DNA of 64,000 nucleotides from Bacillus pseudomycoides DSM 12442 (GCF_000161455.1 NZ_CM000745.1:4473386-4537385), one strand, 5' to 3'. Shown: positions 26,990 through 36,253, counted from the stretch's first letter. Notes: generated from the sequence alone by a model not told the origin. Numbers and translations are program-made.

Positions 26990-28804
26990 TCACACTATAT
27001 TTTGCGAAGCTATACGGTTATTTGCCAATGCCAATACCTGTTCTCTCAATTCTAATTTCTCAAAATTAGGGTATGTTTGAATAATTTCTTCAATTTCTTT
27101 TATATAAAGATTTGATGTTTTGCCTATGTAAATTTTAGGATGGATTTGTTGCTCATGCACTTCTTCTTTTTTCAACAATTCTTCAAAAAGCTTCTCTCCA
27201 GGTCTCATTCCAGTGAACTTTATTTGTATCTCATCTAATGAATGTCCTGATAATGTAATTAAGTTTTTCGCAAGATCCACTATTTTGACAGGATCACCCA
27301 TATCCAAAATGAATATCTCCCCACCTTTAGCTAATGCCCCAGCCTGTATTACAAGTTTAGATGCTTCTGGAATTGTCATAAAGTAACGAATCATTTTTGG
27401 ATCAGTGACAGTCACTGGTCCCCCTTGCTTAATTTGCTTTTTGAACAGTGGTATAACACTACCACGGCTTCCTAATACATTTCCAAATCGTACAGCCACA
27501 AATTTCGTACTACTTGTTTTGTCTAAGTTTTGGATTACCATTTCAGCAAGCCTTTTTGTCGCTCCCATTACACTCGTAGGATTCACAGCTTTATCTGTAG
27601 AAATCATTACAAACGTCTCAACTCCATGCCAACTTGCTGCTGTTGCTACGTTTGTTGTCCCGATCAAATTATTTTTTATCGCTTCTTCAGGATTACGTTC
27701 CATTAAGGGTACATGCTTATGTGCAGCAGCATGATAAACAACTTGAGGATGATATTGACTCATGACTGACATCATTTTCATATCATCCTGTACATCAGCA
27801 ATTTCTGTAGTAAAGATAATATCGGTGTCACTGTATAGCTCTTTTAATTCCATTTCAATGGAATAGATACTATTTTCACCATGACCTAATAAAATCAATT
27901 GTTTTGGGTTAAAATGTGCGATTTGACGACAAATTTCAGACCCAATTGAGCCACCTGCACCAGTTACTAAAATAACTTTATTAGTTATAAAATCTGAAAT
28001 ACTTTCAATATCTAATTCAACCGGCTCACGCCCTAATAAATCTTCTACCTGAACATCACGAAATTCATTTACTGAAACCTTTCCAGTCACTAAATCCTCT
28101 AACATCGGAAGAATTTGTGTTTTCATTTTTGTCTTAGAACACTCTTGGAAAATCATATTTAATTCTTTCTTACTAAGTGAAGGAATTGCTATGATGATAC
28201 TGTCGATGCCTAATTTCTGAACAGTAGATTCAATGCGATTCACTCCCCCGACCACTGGTATTCCAAGTATATCCAGTCCGTGTTTCTTTATATTGTCATC
28301 AATAAAAGCAACTGGTAGTAATTCTGTTTCATTATTATTCAACAACTGCCGTACAACCATTGTACCTGCAGAACCTGCACCAATAATTAGCGTTCGTTTT
28401 TTATTGTCACCCTTTTGGATATAAGCATCTCGGAACATTCGCCATAAAAAACGTGATCCTCCGATCAATAAAACATGGATCATCCAAGTAACAACAAGTA
28501 GACGGAAATAAATATCATGGAGTAATATTTTTTGTACTACTGCTGTTGTGATAATAGAAAGTGTAACTGCTTTCAAAATAATGAGTAGTTCGCCTATACT
28601 TGCATACTCCCATGCTTTTTTATATAGCTTATAAATAAAAGAAAAAATATGATGGCTAAGAAGCAAGGTCATCGCACTTGCTACAATAGGCAATGTTATA
28701 ACGTGGAAATCAGCACTTACTAAAAAGCGACTAAAGAAAATCGTGGTTAATACAATTAAGGAATCTACTAAAATTAATAGAAACAATCTTTGATGATACG
28801 TCAT
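26990..28804 (-). CDS. epsC: EpsC-like UDP-GlcNAc 4,6-dehydratase (membrane, PglF/CapD family)
   Basis: This 604-residue protein has four N-terminal membrane helices (about 5-115) and a first Rossmann domain (TLIIGAGSAGTMVVRQLL). The catalytic SDR domain shows VTGAGGSIGSEICRQI, STDKAVNPTSVMGATKR and FGNVLGSRGSVIPLF. The MGATK in place of the usual YxxxK is characteristic of PglF-type 4,6-dehydratases. It makes UDP-4-keto-6-deoxy-GlcNAc, the substrate of EpsN. The ATG at 28804 has GAGAGGGG upstream. It lies after an EAR-like RNA following epsB, the same context as in B. subtilis, so its expression may depend on antitermination. Confidence 0.93.
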   Translation of the reverse strand: MTYHQRLFLLILVDSLIVLTTIFFSRFLVSADFHVITLPIVASAMTLLLSHHIFSFIYKLYKKAWEYASIGELLIILKAVTLSIITTAVVQKILLHDIYFRLLVVTWMIHVLLIGGSRFLWRMFRDAYIQKGDNKKRTLIIGAGSAGTMVVRQLLNNNETELLPVAFIDDNIKKHGLDILGIPVVGGVNRIESTVQKLGIDSIIIAIPSLSKKELNMIFQECSKTKMKTQILPMLEDLVTGKVSVNEFRDVQVEDLLGREPVELDIESISDFITNKVILVTGAGGSIGSEICRQIAHFNPKQLILLGHGENSIYSIEMELKELYSDTDIIFTTEIADVQDDMKMMSVMSQYHPQVVYHAAAHKHVPLMERNPEEAIKNNLIGTTNVATAASWHGVETFVMISTDKAVNPTSVMGATKRLAEMVIQNLDKTSSTKFVAVRFGNVLGSRGSVIPLFKKQIKQGGPVTVTDPKMIRYFMTIPEASKLVIQAGALAKGGEIFILDMGDPVKIVDLAKNLITLSGHSLDEIQIKFTGMRPGEKLFEELLKKEEVHEQQIHPKIYIGKTSNLYIKEIEEIIQTYPNFEKLELREQVLALANNRIASQNIV

Positions 28805-28897
28805 AATAGGCCCCTCTCTCAATTTTTTGTAACTAATATTTTTATCTATATATCTAACTAAAGATTTAAGGAAGGAAATAAATGACTAACTAATATA

Positions 28898-28946
28898 AAG
28901 TTCCTGTCTACAAGATCCTTCAAAAAGACTTTCTAGACAGAAACTT
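28898..28946 (-). promoter_or_regulatory. Inverted repeat upstream of epsC
   Basis: Thirteen-base arms (AAGTTTCTGTCTA and TAGACAGGAACTT, one G-T pair) enclose a 23-base loop, about 95 bases before epsC. There is no T tract after it, so it is not a standard terminator. It may be part of the fold or switching region of the EAR-like RNA just upstream. Confidence 0.5.
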
Positions 28947-28954
28947 CAAATAAA

Positions 28955-29150
28955 CACGGGCATTTAACCCTCCCTCACATCACGCTCTTGACGACTAACG
29001 TCTAAGGTGTTTTAACCCACAGCATAATCGAGTGCCTCCATTGATAGCGGTAAGGAGACATCACCGTACCATATACTTTTTTTATAGGTGACCTTTCATT
29101 CTCTACCGAAGAATGTCCTTCCTCCTTACCCTATGAGCTAAAAAGTACTG
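28955..29150 (-). ncRNA. EAR-like antitermination RNA between epsB and epsC
   Basis: The 366-base gap between epsB and epsC has no gene but strong pairing on the minus strand. A perfect nine-base long-range helix joins GGTAAGGAG (29130-29122) with CTCCTTACC (29057-29049). Inside it is a hairpin CATTCT-TCGGTAG-AGAATG and a helix pairing TCACC with GGTGA around an A-rich loop. This position is where the EAR element of Bacillales eps operons lies, which promotes processive antitermination. Position and nested fold support EAR; I could not compare with the covariance model, so boundaries are approximate. Confidence 0.7.
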
Positions 29151-29188
29151 TATGAGCATCGTCCGCATAACTGATTTGAATAAAGCTC

Positions 29189-29848
29189 TTATACCTTTTT
29201 ATTCAAAATAGCCCCTAGAAACCTACTGTTGCTTAAACCTAACACTCTTTCTGCTTCAACTACCGCTTCACTAGCAGTTTGATTGCAACTTAATACCAAC
29301 AATACGCCATCACACTGACTAGCTAGTATACTCGTGTCTGTTACTTCCAAAAGAGGTGAAGAGTCAAATAAAATAACGTCATATTGTTCTATTACTTTGT
29401 TAATTAAATCTTGCATGGATGGTAAGCTAAGTAGCTCAGCTGGATTTTTAACTTCAGAACCACTTGTTAAAACATGTACATTTTTGATTTCCGTCTGAAT
29501 TACCGCCTTCTCTAGCGTTACTTTTCCCTCTAGGATATTTGTTAATCCCCATCTATTTTCTATTCCAAAAATTTTATGTAGTTCTGAAGTTCTTAAATCC
29601 GCATCAATGACTAAGACCCTTTCATCCTGCTGAGCCATAGAAACCGCCAAATTTGCCACAGTAATGGTTTTTCCTTCCCCATATCCAGGAGAAGTAATTA
29701 TTATAGTTCTTTTTTTATCTGCTTCAGATACAAACTGAAGATTAGTACGAATTGTTCGATACTCCTCAGCAACCTTCGAATTCGGAGCTGTATGCGCAAT
29801 TAAATTACTATTATCAAGAGGACGACTTTGTTTTTTATTAAGAATCAA
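29189..29848 (-). CDS. epsB: EpsB-like bacterial tyrosine kinase (CpsD/CapB family)
   Basis: This 219-residue BY-kinase shows EEYRTIRTNLQF, a Walker A segment ITSPGYGEGKT, the Walker A' segment VLVIDADLRTSELHKIFG, and ILFDSSPLLEVTD as Walker B. It would phosphorylate itself and polysaccharide enzymes when bound to EpsA. The predicted start is TTG at 29848 with GGAGG upstream, overlapping the end of epsA by 11 bases. An oddity is the C-terminus: it ends at AILNKKV and lacks the usual tyrosine cluster. Either it signals through other residues or the tail was lost. Confidence 0.92.
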   Translation of the reverse strand: MILNKKQSRPLDNSNLIAHTAPNSKVAEEYRTIRTNLQFVSEADKKRTIIITSPGYGEGKTITVANLAVSMAQQDERVLVIDADLRTSELHKIFGIENRWGLTNILEGKVTLEKAVIQTEIKNVHVLTSGSEVKNPAELLSLPSMQDLINKVIEQYDVILFDSSPLLEVTDTSILASQCDGVLLVLSCNQTASEAVVEAERVLGLSNSRFLGAILNKKV

Positions 29849-30536
29849 ATGTTTTTCCTCCTACCATTACACTTTCTTTCTTACTGTTTTTATCTATTAT
29901 ATTATTTTTTTTCATTTGGGAAACACTTCCTAAAACAGGGATCGGTAGTAACTTTTCAATATCACGTTCCGATTTAATTGTTTCATCAAGGGAATCCAAT
30001 AAGAAAACGATCCCTATACTCAATATAAATGCGGCAGCCATGGCCAGCTCTATCGTACCTGCATGATTTAAGTTTATTGGCGAAGGGTTTCCTTGTGCGT
30101 TTGCTTCTGTTAAAATACGAACACTTCCGAAATTCATAACAGATTTTGCTTCTTCTTTATAAACATTTGCTGTAACATTAGCAATTTGGGCAGCCTGCAC
30201 TGGATTAGTATCTATAGCTGTTATAGTGACAATCTGTGATTCTTCCACCTTTCCAACACTTATCTGTCCGCTTAATGCGCCTGCTGATTTTTTCAAATTT
30301 AGTTGCTGCGCTACTTTTTCTAAAACAACAGGTTCTTTAATCATCACTTTAAGTGTACCCATTGCTTCAGGATTTGCCGGAATAAGGATCCTTGCGGAAG
30401 ATGAATATAAAGGCGTTTTCATAAAAAAACTGTATATCCCACCAACTAATCCGGCCAATATTGTGATTACTGCCATAATCCAAAATCTTCTTTTTATAAT
30501 ATTAAACAAGCTTTTTAAATTTATTTCCTTCTCCAT
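29838..30536 (-). CDS. epsA: EpsA-like chain-length regulator / kinase activator (Wzz family)
   Basis: This 232-residue Wzz-domain protein has two membrane helices. The first is near WIMAVITILAGLVGGIYSFF, the second at about 165-185 (AMAAAFILSIGIVFLLDSL), preceded by the proline-rich ANAQGNPSPINLN. The extracellular middle starts KTPLYSSSARILIP. The short cytoplasmic tail contacts the kinase EpsB. It sets polymer length and activates EpsB. It is the first gene of the eps operon, with a 1-kb upstream region rich in repeats. GGAGGGG lies before the ATG. Confidence 0.92.
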   Translation of the reverse strand: MEKEINLKSLFNIIKRRFWIMAVITILAGLVGGIYSFFMKTPLYSSSARILIPANPEAMGTLKVMIKEPVVLEKVAQQLNLKKSAGALSGQISVGKVEESQIVTITAIDTNPVQAAQIANVTANVYKEEAKSVMNFGSVRILTEANAQGNPSPINLNHAGTIELAMAAAFILSIGIVFLLDSLDETIKSERDIEKLLPIPVLGSVSQMKKNNIIDKNSKKESVMVGGKTFDS

Positions 30537-30734
30537 ACTTCCCCTCCACTATTATTTAATTGATTAAAAATGAAGTTACATATATATTGAACAACATCAT
30601 TTAATTTACATCTGAATATATTTACAAATCACCATCCGAATATACATATTTCCACTTGTTCAAAGATGTACAAAATCACTCCTAATTTTTATTACAATGA
30701 CTGACCCTAAAGCATGAATAAATCCTCAAAAATC

Positions 30735-30774
30735 CCTTTATAGTGTTACATTATTTCATGTAACACTATAAAGG
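30735..30774 (-). terminator. Long perfect hairpin in the eps leader (terminator-like)
   Basis: The arms CCTTTATAGTGTTACAT and ATGTAACACTATAAAGG are 17 bases each with no mismatch and a six-base loop. On the minus strand the stem is followed by GATTTTTGAGG, a short T run. It could end transcripts from upstream or attenuate the eps leader about 200 bases before epsA. Confidence 0.6.
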
Positions 30775-30926
30775 AATTAGTGTTAGTATCCTCCACATAG
30801 AACATTGCACAGTCTTTTAAACAAAGCCTTACTCTGTAAGTTTTCAACTATATACCTATGTATATTTACTTTTCATAGTTAGGGGAAATCAATCAAAATT
30901 ATACATATTTATCCTAGCGTTAACAC

Positions 30927-30986
30927 GTATATTTAAATTAACATTTGTATATTTAAATTAATATTTATATATTTAAATTAATATTT
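30927..30986. repeat. Three 20-bp tandem repeats upstream of epsA
   Basis: The unit GTATATTTAAATTAACATTT (30927-30946) recurs at 30947 and 30967 with one to two changes, then decays at 30987. The period is exactly 20 bases, near two helical turns, so equal faces of DNA would be presented. It could be an array of operator sites or intrinsically curved DNA. No spacer-repeat structure exists, so it is not CRISPR. Confidence 0.8.
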
Positions 30987-31525
30987 ATATATTCAATGTA
31001 ATTTAATGCAAGATAAGAAAATTGAACTTTTCAAGTATAGATTTGATTAACAAAACAAACGTTTCGTTTCATTAATCATAATATACTCATGTATTATTCA
31101 TTTTAGTTCTTGATAATACCCCCGTCAATATAAATTTATACGTCCAATTCACTCTCTACCTAGAATATCCCATTCAATTATCTTCATATAAATTCACACA
31201 TAATCTCATAAATAATTATTGCAAGGAAGTAAAGATCGTATAGTCATATGCATATTACCCAATTAAATTCTTGTGACGGTATCTATATGTCCAACAACCG
31301 CTTATAAAAGAGTTTAAAAACAATTGTTGAATTATAGAGTTGAGGTCCTCTTATTAAAAAATGAAGCAAAATAGTAGCATACTATAAGTAGCCGATAACC
31401 ATTTATAAATAAATGAAACAATATTATCCTCTTTTGACGATTAATGAAAGAGAAATAACATTAGAAAGTCCCATTCCAAAACTAACATAGACTTAATTTT
31501 TCCCCAACATATTGACTGGAATCTA

Positions 31526-31567
31526 CAAAAACTTATTTCTAATGAAATAGACTTAAGTTCTTTTTTG
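31526..31567 (-). terminator. Possible terminator after galU
   Basis: Arms AACTTA and TAAGTT surround an inner TTTC/GAAA pair; on the minus strand the hairpin is followed by TTTTTG. It begins 13 bases after the galU stop. The stem is interrupted, so strength is uncertain. Confidence 0.45.
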
Positions 31568-31579
31568 TATCGTTAAAGC

Positions 31580-32461
31580 TTAGTTACAAATCATTTCGCT
31601 TTCCACTAACTTTTTCATATAATCTAATAGCTCTTTCTTTAACTCTTCATGTTGTAGTGCCATTTCAACAGTTGTTTGAATGAATCCAAGCTTTTCTCCA
31701 ACATCATAGCGTTTTCCTTCGAAATCATATGCAAATACACGTTGAATTTCATTTAAACGCTGAATCGCATCTGTTAACTGAATTTCTCCGCCTGCTCCAG
31801 TTTGTTGATCTTCTAAGAACATAAAGATTTCTGGCGTTAACACGTAACGTCCCATAATCGCTAAATTAGATGGTGCTGTTCCTTTAGCAGGTTTTTCAAC
31901 AAATTTACTCACTTGATAACTGCGATCCTTTTTCTCTAACGGATCAATAATACCATAGCGATGCGTTTCATTCTCTGGAACAGTTTGAACACCAATTACC
32001 GATGATTGTGTATTCTCATATTGATTCATTAATTGGCGTAAGCACGGCGTATCCGCTTGCACAATATCATCACCAAGTAATACTGCAAATGGTTCGTTTC
32101 CAATAAATTTACGTGCACACCACACAGCATGTCCTAAACCTTTAGGCTCTTTTTGGCGAATATAATGAATATTGATCTTTGAAGATTCTTGTACTTTTTC
32201 AAGAGTTTCATACTTTCCTTTTGATAGTAAGTTTTGTTCTAATTCAAAGGAATGATCGAAATGATCTTCAATTGCACGTTTTCCTTTTCCTGTTACGATA
32301 ATAATATCTTCAATTCCAGACGCAATTGCCTCTTCCACGATATATTGAATTGTTGGTTTATCAACAATTGGTAACATTTCTTTTGGCATTGCTTTTGTTG
32401 CTGGTAGGAAGCGAGTCCCTAATCCAGCTGCTGGAATAATAGCTTTTCTTACTTTTTTCAA
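31580..32461 (-). CDS. galU: UTP-glucose-1-phosphate uridylyltransferase
   Basis: This 293-residue nucleotidyltransferase opens KKVRKAIIPAAGLGTRFLPA, followed by TKAMPKEMLPIVDKPTIQYIVEEA, the uridine nucleotide-binding GalU/GtaB signature. LLGDDIVQ holds the metal-binding aspartates. It makes UDP-glucose for cell-surface glycans. The start is a TTG at 32461, preceded by GGAGGAATATCA. It lies between tagH and the eps operon, so it may supply UDP-glucose for either polymer. B. cereus-group genomes usually have more than one galU-like gene, so this may be a local paralogue (inference). Confidence 0.92.
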   Translation of the reverse strand: MKKVRKAIIPAAGLGTRFLPATKAMPKEMLPIVDKPTIQYIVEEAIASGIEDIIIVTGKGKRAIEDHFDHSFELEQNLLSKGKYETLEKVQESSKINIHYIRQKEPKGLGHAVWCARKFIGNEPFAVLLGDDIVQADTPCLRQLMNQYENTQSSVIGVQTVPENETHRYGIIDPLEKKDRSYQVSKFVEKPAKGTAPSNLAIMGRYVLTPEIFMFLEDQQTGAGGEIQLTDAIQRLNEIQRVFAYDFEGKRYDVGEKLGFIQTTVEMALQHEELKKELLDYMKKLVESEMICN

Positions 32462-32546
32462 TGATATTCCTCCTAGTAATATATATTTTTTTATATTTAC
32501 TTGATTGAACAATTAACAAACACACTTATTACATCAATAATTTTCC

Positions 32547-34232
32547 TTATTTTAACATATCAGAGATGAATATTTGCTCAATTGTTGAACCATTAGAAGC
32601 AAACTTAAAATCAAACTTATCAGATCGATAAATTAATAAAGAACTATCTTCGTTTTTCAATTGTGCTTCACCCAATTGTTCTAACAACGTTGCCTTCAAT
32701 ATATTTACGTTCTTAAGACTTACCTGTTTAACAATCAATTGATTATTATATAAAACATCAATTTCTTTATATTTTGTTAGTACTCCTTCTGGTACTTTTT
32801 CTTCATTTTGAGGAATACCTATTATACTAGTAACATCCTCTTTACGCTTACCTAAAAAAGTAAGGGCTTGTTCCAGATTTTGAGAAGTACCTTCTAATTT
32901 TTTTATTTTATTTACAACATCCTCATAAGATAATGCATGAGTAAATGGAATTGAGCTTACTATCTCTTCACTAACCCATCCTTCTTCCCCATTATCATAA
33001 ATAGCCTTCAACCAATTGACCCCAGATTTTTCATCTTTTTTCTGATCCTTTACCACAAAAGGTGTTCCAAATACCATAGTAGCAATCGCTTGTCCCTCTA
33101 ACGCTGGCACACTTCTCACACGAGCTTTAGCAGAATTTACATACCGAACATCTAAATCAGCTAATGGATTCTTCTCTTGTTTAACAACCTTTGCTTGTCT
33201 AGATTGTTCTTTCTTTTGTTCTTTAGCCTGTAAAGGAGAAAAGATATTATCCCTTTGCCAATACGTCAATCCACTTATAGTTGTAATTAGTAATACACCA
33301 ATTAAGCCAGCAATATACTTACGTTTGATTCGATTATTCTTACTGTGAACATGCGCTCCACTTAATCTAGGTGCATAATTGGAAGCTTCTTTTGGAACCT
33401 CTTTTGGAACCTCCTTTGAAGCAATATTTACCTCTGCCAACCCTTTTCCCGCCTGTTTCTCCATTGCTTCTTTTTTGAAGTTTTGCTGCTCTTCTTTACT
33501 CATTGCCTTATATTCTTTTAAGAAACTTTCATACTTCGGCATTACTTCCTCAATAGGACCATAGTCTCTAATTTCACCGTATTCAAGCCATAGAGCCTTT
33601 GTACAGAATTTTTTCACTTGTCCTAAAGAATGGCTAACAAAAAATATTGTTTTGCCCTGTTCTTTAAATTCATTCATACGGTTTAAACATTTATCAGCAA
33701 ATGTTTGATCACCTACTGATAAAGCTTCATCAATTACGAGTACATCTGGATTAATACTAACTGAAATCGCGAATCCTAAACGCGATTTCATCCCGCTAGA
33801 ATATTTTTTTACTGGCATATCAATAAACTTACCTATATCAGCAAAATCAATAATTTCAGGTGTTAACTTTTCAATTTGTGCTTTACTCATTCCCATCATT
33901 AAGCATTTAAGCTCAATGTTTTCTCTACCTGACAATTGATTATTAAGACCAGCTGCGATTGCAATAAGTGCGACTTTCCCTTTTATGTCTATACTTCCAG
34001 TTGTAGGCGGTGTAATTCCAGCAATCAAATTAGACATTGTAGATTTCCCAGAACCATTTACCCCAACAATACCAATAACATCGCCTTTTTGAGCCTCAAA
34101 TTCTAAATTTCTTAATGCATAAAAGTCTTCACCAAATCCTCCAGGATACAGAATATCCTTTAATTTCTCAGAGTTTTTGCTATGCATTTTATATTTTTTT
34201 GTTACATTATGAAACCTCACTGATTCATTCAT
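32547..34232 (-). CDS. tagH: TagH-like teichoic acid exporter ATPase with SH3 tail
   Basis: This 561-residue protein starts with an ABC ATPase domain (about 1-240): VGVNGSGKST (Walker A), KYSSGMKSRLGFA (signature) and VLVIDEALSVGD (Walker B). After a charged linker comes a membrane helix (YIAGLIGVLLITTISGLTYW) at about 305-325. An extracellular SH3-like domain (ARVRSVPALEGQAIATMVFG to EEGWVSEEIV) and a further C-terminal part follow. The ATPase-helix-extracellular layout matches B. subtilis TagH. With TagG it should export an undecaprenyl-linked polymer. Start ATG has GAGGG upstream. The stop is 85 bases before galU. Confidence 0.9.
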   Translation of the reverse strand: MNESVRFHNVTKKYKMHSKNSEKLKDILYPGGFGEDFYALRNLEFEAQKGDVIGIVGVNGSGKSTMSNLIAGITPPTTGSIDIKGKVALIAIAAGLNNQLSGRENIELKCLMMGMSKAQIEKLTPEIIDFADIGKFIDMPVKKYSSGMKSRLGFAISVSINPDVLVIDEALSVGDQTFADKCLNRMNEFKEQGKTIFFVSHSLGQVKKFCTKALWLEYGEIRDYGPIEEVMPKYESFLKEYKAMSKEEQQNFKKEAMEKQAGKGLAEVNIASKEVPKEVPKEASNYAPRLSGAHVHSKNNRIKRKYIAGLIGVLLITTISGLTYWQRDNIFSPLQAKEQKKEQSRQAKVVKQEKNPLADLDVRYVNSAKARVRSVPALEGQAIATMVFGTPFVVKDQKKDEKSGVNWLKAIYDNGEEGWVSEEIVSSIPFTHALSYEDVVNKIKKLEGTSQNLEQALTFLGKRKEDVTSIIGIPQNEEKVPEGVLTKYKEIDVLYNNQLIVKQVSLKNVNILKATLLEQLGEAQLKNEDSSLLIYRSDKFDFKFASNGSTIEQIFISDMLK

Positions 34233-34247
34233 TTTTTACAACCCTCA

Positions 34248-35051
34248 TCATAGATAATCTGCAAAGTGCTTTCTAAATTTCACATGTAGCGTTGCACCAA
34301 TTAACAACGTAACAAGGACAAACGACCAAAAATATAATGTATAATTTAGATCTTGATAAAACCAGCTTGTTCCTAGTAAAGAAGCACGATATCCATCTAC
34401 AATATAGCAAAATGGATTTAACTGCATAATTTTTTGAAGAAACGATGGTAATTTTTCAGGTGTCCATAATATAGGCGTTAAGTATAGCAACATTCGCATA
34501 ATTGATTGAACAATCATTTGAACATCTCTCACAATTGTTGCTAACGTTGACGTAATTAAGGAGAGTGAAAATATTAACATAAGGGTAGCAAACATATAAT
34601 AAACAAGCTGAATATAATGAATAGAAATACCTTGACCCGTTACTAAAAATAAAATTGTCACAATACCGATAAGTATCAAATGCTGATAAAGATTAGACAT
34701 AATTACAAAGCTTGGGATAACACTCATTGGAAAACTCATCTTCGAAATCATGTTTAACCTTGTATAAATAGACTTAGATGCTTGTAGCATTGCTGGTTGT
34801 ACAAAAAACCATACAACAAGCCCTGCAGATAACCAATAAACAAATGGTACTCCATTTACTCCTTGACCACCCCGAATCCCAAAGCCGAATACAAACCAAT
34901 AAATACTTATCTGTATGAGAGGATTCAAAACTTCCCACACAAGTCCTAAATAATTATTATTATTTGCACTTTTTACTTGATAAATAGATAAACGTTGAAT
35001 TAAATATAGACTGTTTACCTGTTCTTTTAATACCATAATCATTGAGTTCAT
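34248..35051 (-). CDS. tagG: TagG-like ABC-2 exporter permease
   Basis: This 267-residue membrane protein has six helices and belongs to the polysaccharide ABC-2 permease family. Typical segments are NNNNYLGLVWEVLNPLIQI near the N-terminus, FVFGFGIRGGQGVNGVPFVYWLSAGLVVW, RDVQMIVQSIMRMLLYLTPI and LNPFCYIVDGYRASLLG. It would form the membrane channel with TagH. It lies between a CDP-glycerol transferase gene (two-base gap) and tagH (15-base gap), so these are one transcript. Confidence 0.92.
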   Translation of the reverse strand: MNSMIMVLKEQVNSLYLIQRLSIYQVKSANNNNYLGLVWEVLNPLIQISIYWFVFGFGIRGGQGVNGVPFVYWLSAGLVVWFFVQPAMLQASKSIYTRLNMISKMSFPMSVIPSFVIMSNLYQHLILIGIVTILFLVTGQGISIHYIQLVYYMFATLMLIFSLSLITSTLATIVRDVQMIVQSIMRMLLYLTPILWTPEKLPSFLQKIMQLNPFCYIVDGYRASLLGTSWFYQDLNYTLYFWSFVLVTLLIGATLHVKFRKHFADYL

Positions 35052-35053
35052 CT

Positions 35054-36253
35054 TTACTGTGCCTCTCCGAAGAATATTTTCTCTACTACTCGTTTAGAAG
35101 CAAAACCATCTTCTAAATAACAATAATTATTATAGAAGGTATTATATTTCCCTGCAAATTCACCTAAACCTAGAGTTTCGAATCTTAATATTTCCTCAAG
35201 CACTTCTTCCGTATTCATCACAACTGGACCAGGAGCTTCTGTCTCTAAGTCAAAATAAAAACCTCTTAACTTATCACGATACGAGTCAATATCATACGTG
35301 TAGAAAATGATTGGTCGTTTCAAATTCGCATAGTCAAAAAAGACTGAAGAGTAATCTGTAATTAACAAGTCAGATAGTAAATACAGCTCATTTATATCGA
35401 CATGCTTAGAGAAATCATACACAAACCCTTTATACGGTTCTAAATCAAACTGTTCTGCAACTAAGTAGTGCATGCGTAACAAAATGATATAATCTGAACC
35501 TAATTGTTTCTGCAAAAGATTTAAATCTAATTGTAAATCTAATTTATATCGACCTTTACTATAAAACTGATCGTCTCGCCACGTTGGGGCATATAAAATA
35601 ATTTTTTTATCTATAGGTAATCCATTCTGTTTCTTTAATGTATCGATTGCCTTAGAATTATTATTTACATATAAGAAATCGTTACGAGGATATCCTGCTT
35701 CAACAACAGTTTTTTGAAATTGAAAAGCCCTCTTAAATATTTCAGTCGAATATACATTAGGGGAAAGTAAATAATCCCAGTTTTGTGCTTCACGATGAAA
35801 GTTGTCCTTATACTTTTCAGTTGTTGTACCTGGCATATGAACTTCTTTCATATCACCCGCTAATTTCTTAAGAGGTGTACCGTGCCAAGTTTGTATATAA
35901 ATAGTATGCCTTGGCTTAGGAAGCCAAAGTGGCATTCTACTATTTGTTATCCAATACTGCGCACGTGCCAATAAAATAAACCAACGAATTGAAAATCTTT
36001 TTACATATGGGATATTTTCTTTATCAAACTGCGCTGTGTAATTTTTATTTACACTCCAAACCATTTGAAAGTCCATGTCATTTTGTAACATGTATTCATA
36101 CATAGCTCGTGGATTACAACTATATTGTTTTCCGGAATAACTCTCAAATAAAATTAACTTCCTTTTTGGAGGCAAACAACTACAGAAAAGAAATACTGCC
36201 TTACATAGTTTTTTTACAATACGGTGATTTTTTATTCTTCTTATAAATCCCAT
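35054..36253 (-). CDS. CDP-glycerol:glycerophosphotransferase (TagB/TagF family)
   Basis: This 399-residue protein of the Glyphos_transf family (PF04464) shows NPRAMYEYML, TWHGTPLKKLAGD, the catalytic-site His in that block, EAGYPRNDFL and LLITDYSSVFFDYANLKRPI. It should add glycerol phosphate from CDP-glycerol to a lipid-linked acceptor or growing chain. An amphipathic basic N-terminus (RRIKNHRIVKKL) fits membrane attachment. It follows gpsA by 46 bases and leads directly into tagG. Whether it primes or polymerises is not clear from sequence. Confidence 0.9.
   Translation of the reverse strand: MGFIRRIKNHRIVKKLCKAVFLFCSCLPPKRKLILFESYSGKQYSCNPRAMYEYMLQNDMDFQMVWSVNKNYTAQFDKENIPYVKRFSIRWFILLARAQYWITNSRMPLWLPKPRHTIYIQTWHGTPLKKLAGDMKEVHMPGTTTEKYKDNFHREAQNWDYLLSPNVYSTEIFKRAFQFQKTVVEAGYPRNDFLYVNNNSKAIDTLKKQNGLPIDKKIILYAPTWRDDQFYSKGRYKLDLQLDLNLLQKQLGSDYIILLRMHYLVAEQFDLEPYKGFVYDFSKHVDINELYLLSDLLITDYSSVFFDYANLKRPIIFYTYDIDSYRDKLRGFYFDLETEAPGPVVMNTEEVLEEILRFETLGLGEFAGKYNTFYNNYCYLEDGFASKRVVEKIFFGEAQ

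Larger units (their letters stand above)
30537..31579. other. One-kilobase AT-rich leader/upstream region of the eps operon
   Basis: No gene is supported between epsA and galU. The region must hold the eps promoter, but no pair of boxes is clear enough to call. It contains a 17-bp perfect hairpin (30735-30774) and three 20-bp tandem repeats (30927-30986), listed separately. An AAACGTTTCG-type palindromic patch lies near 31060-31075, which could be a TetR-like operator (weak). Remaining sequence is low-complexity AT with only short frames. Confidence 0.5.

Noticed and set aside
30927..30986. Tandem repeats as CRISPR or origin iterons
   Set aside because: No spacers, no replication gene nearby, and AT-only sequence; an operator or curved DNA is simpler.
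31050..31080. Palindromic AAACGTTTCG patch as catabolite or TetR operator
   Set aside because: Matches no consensus well enough and no cognate regulator is in the window.
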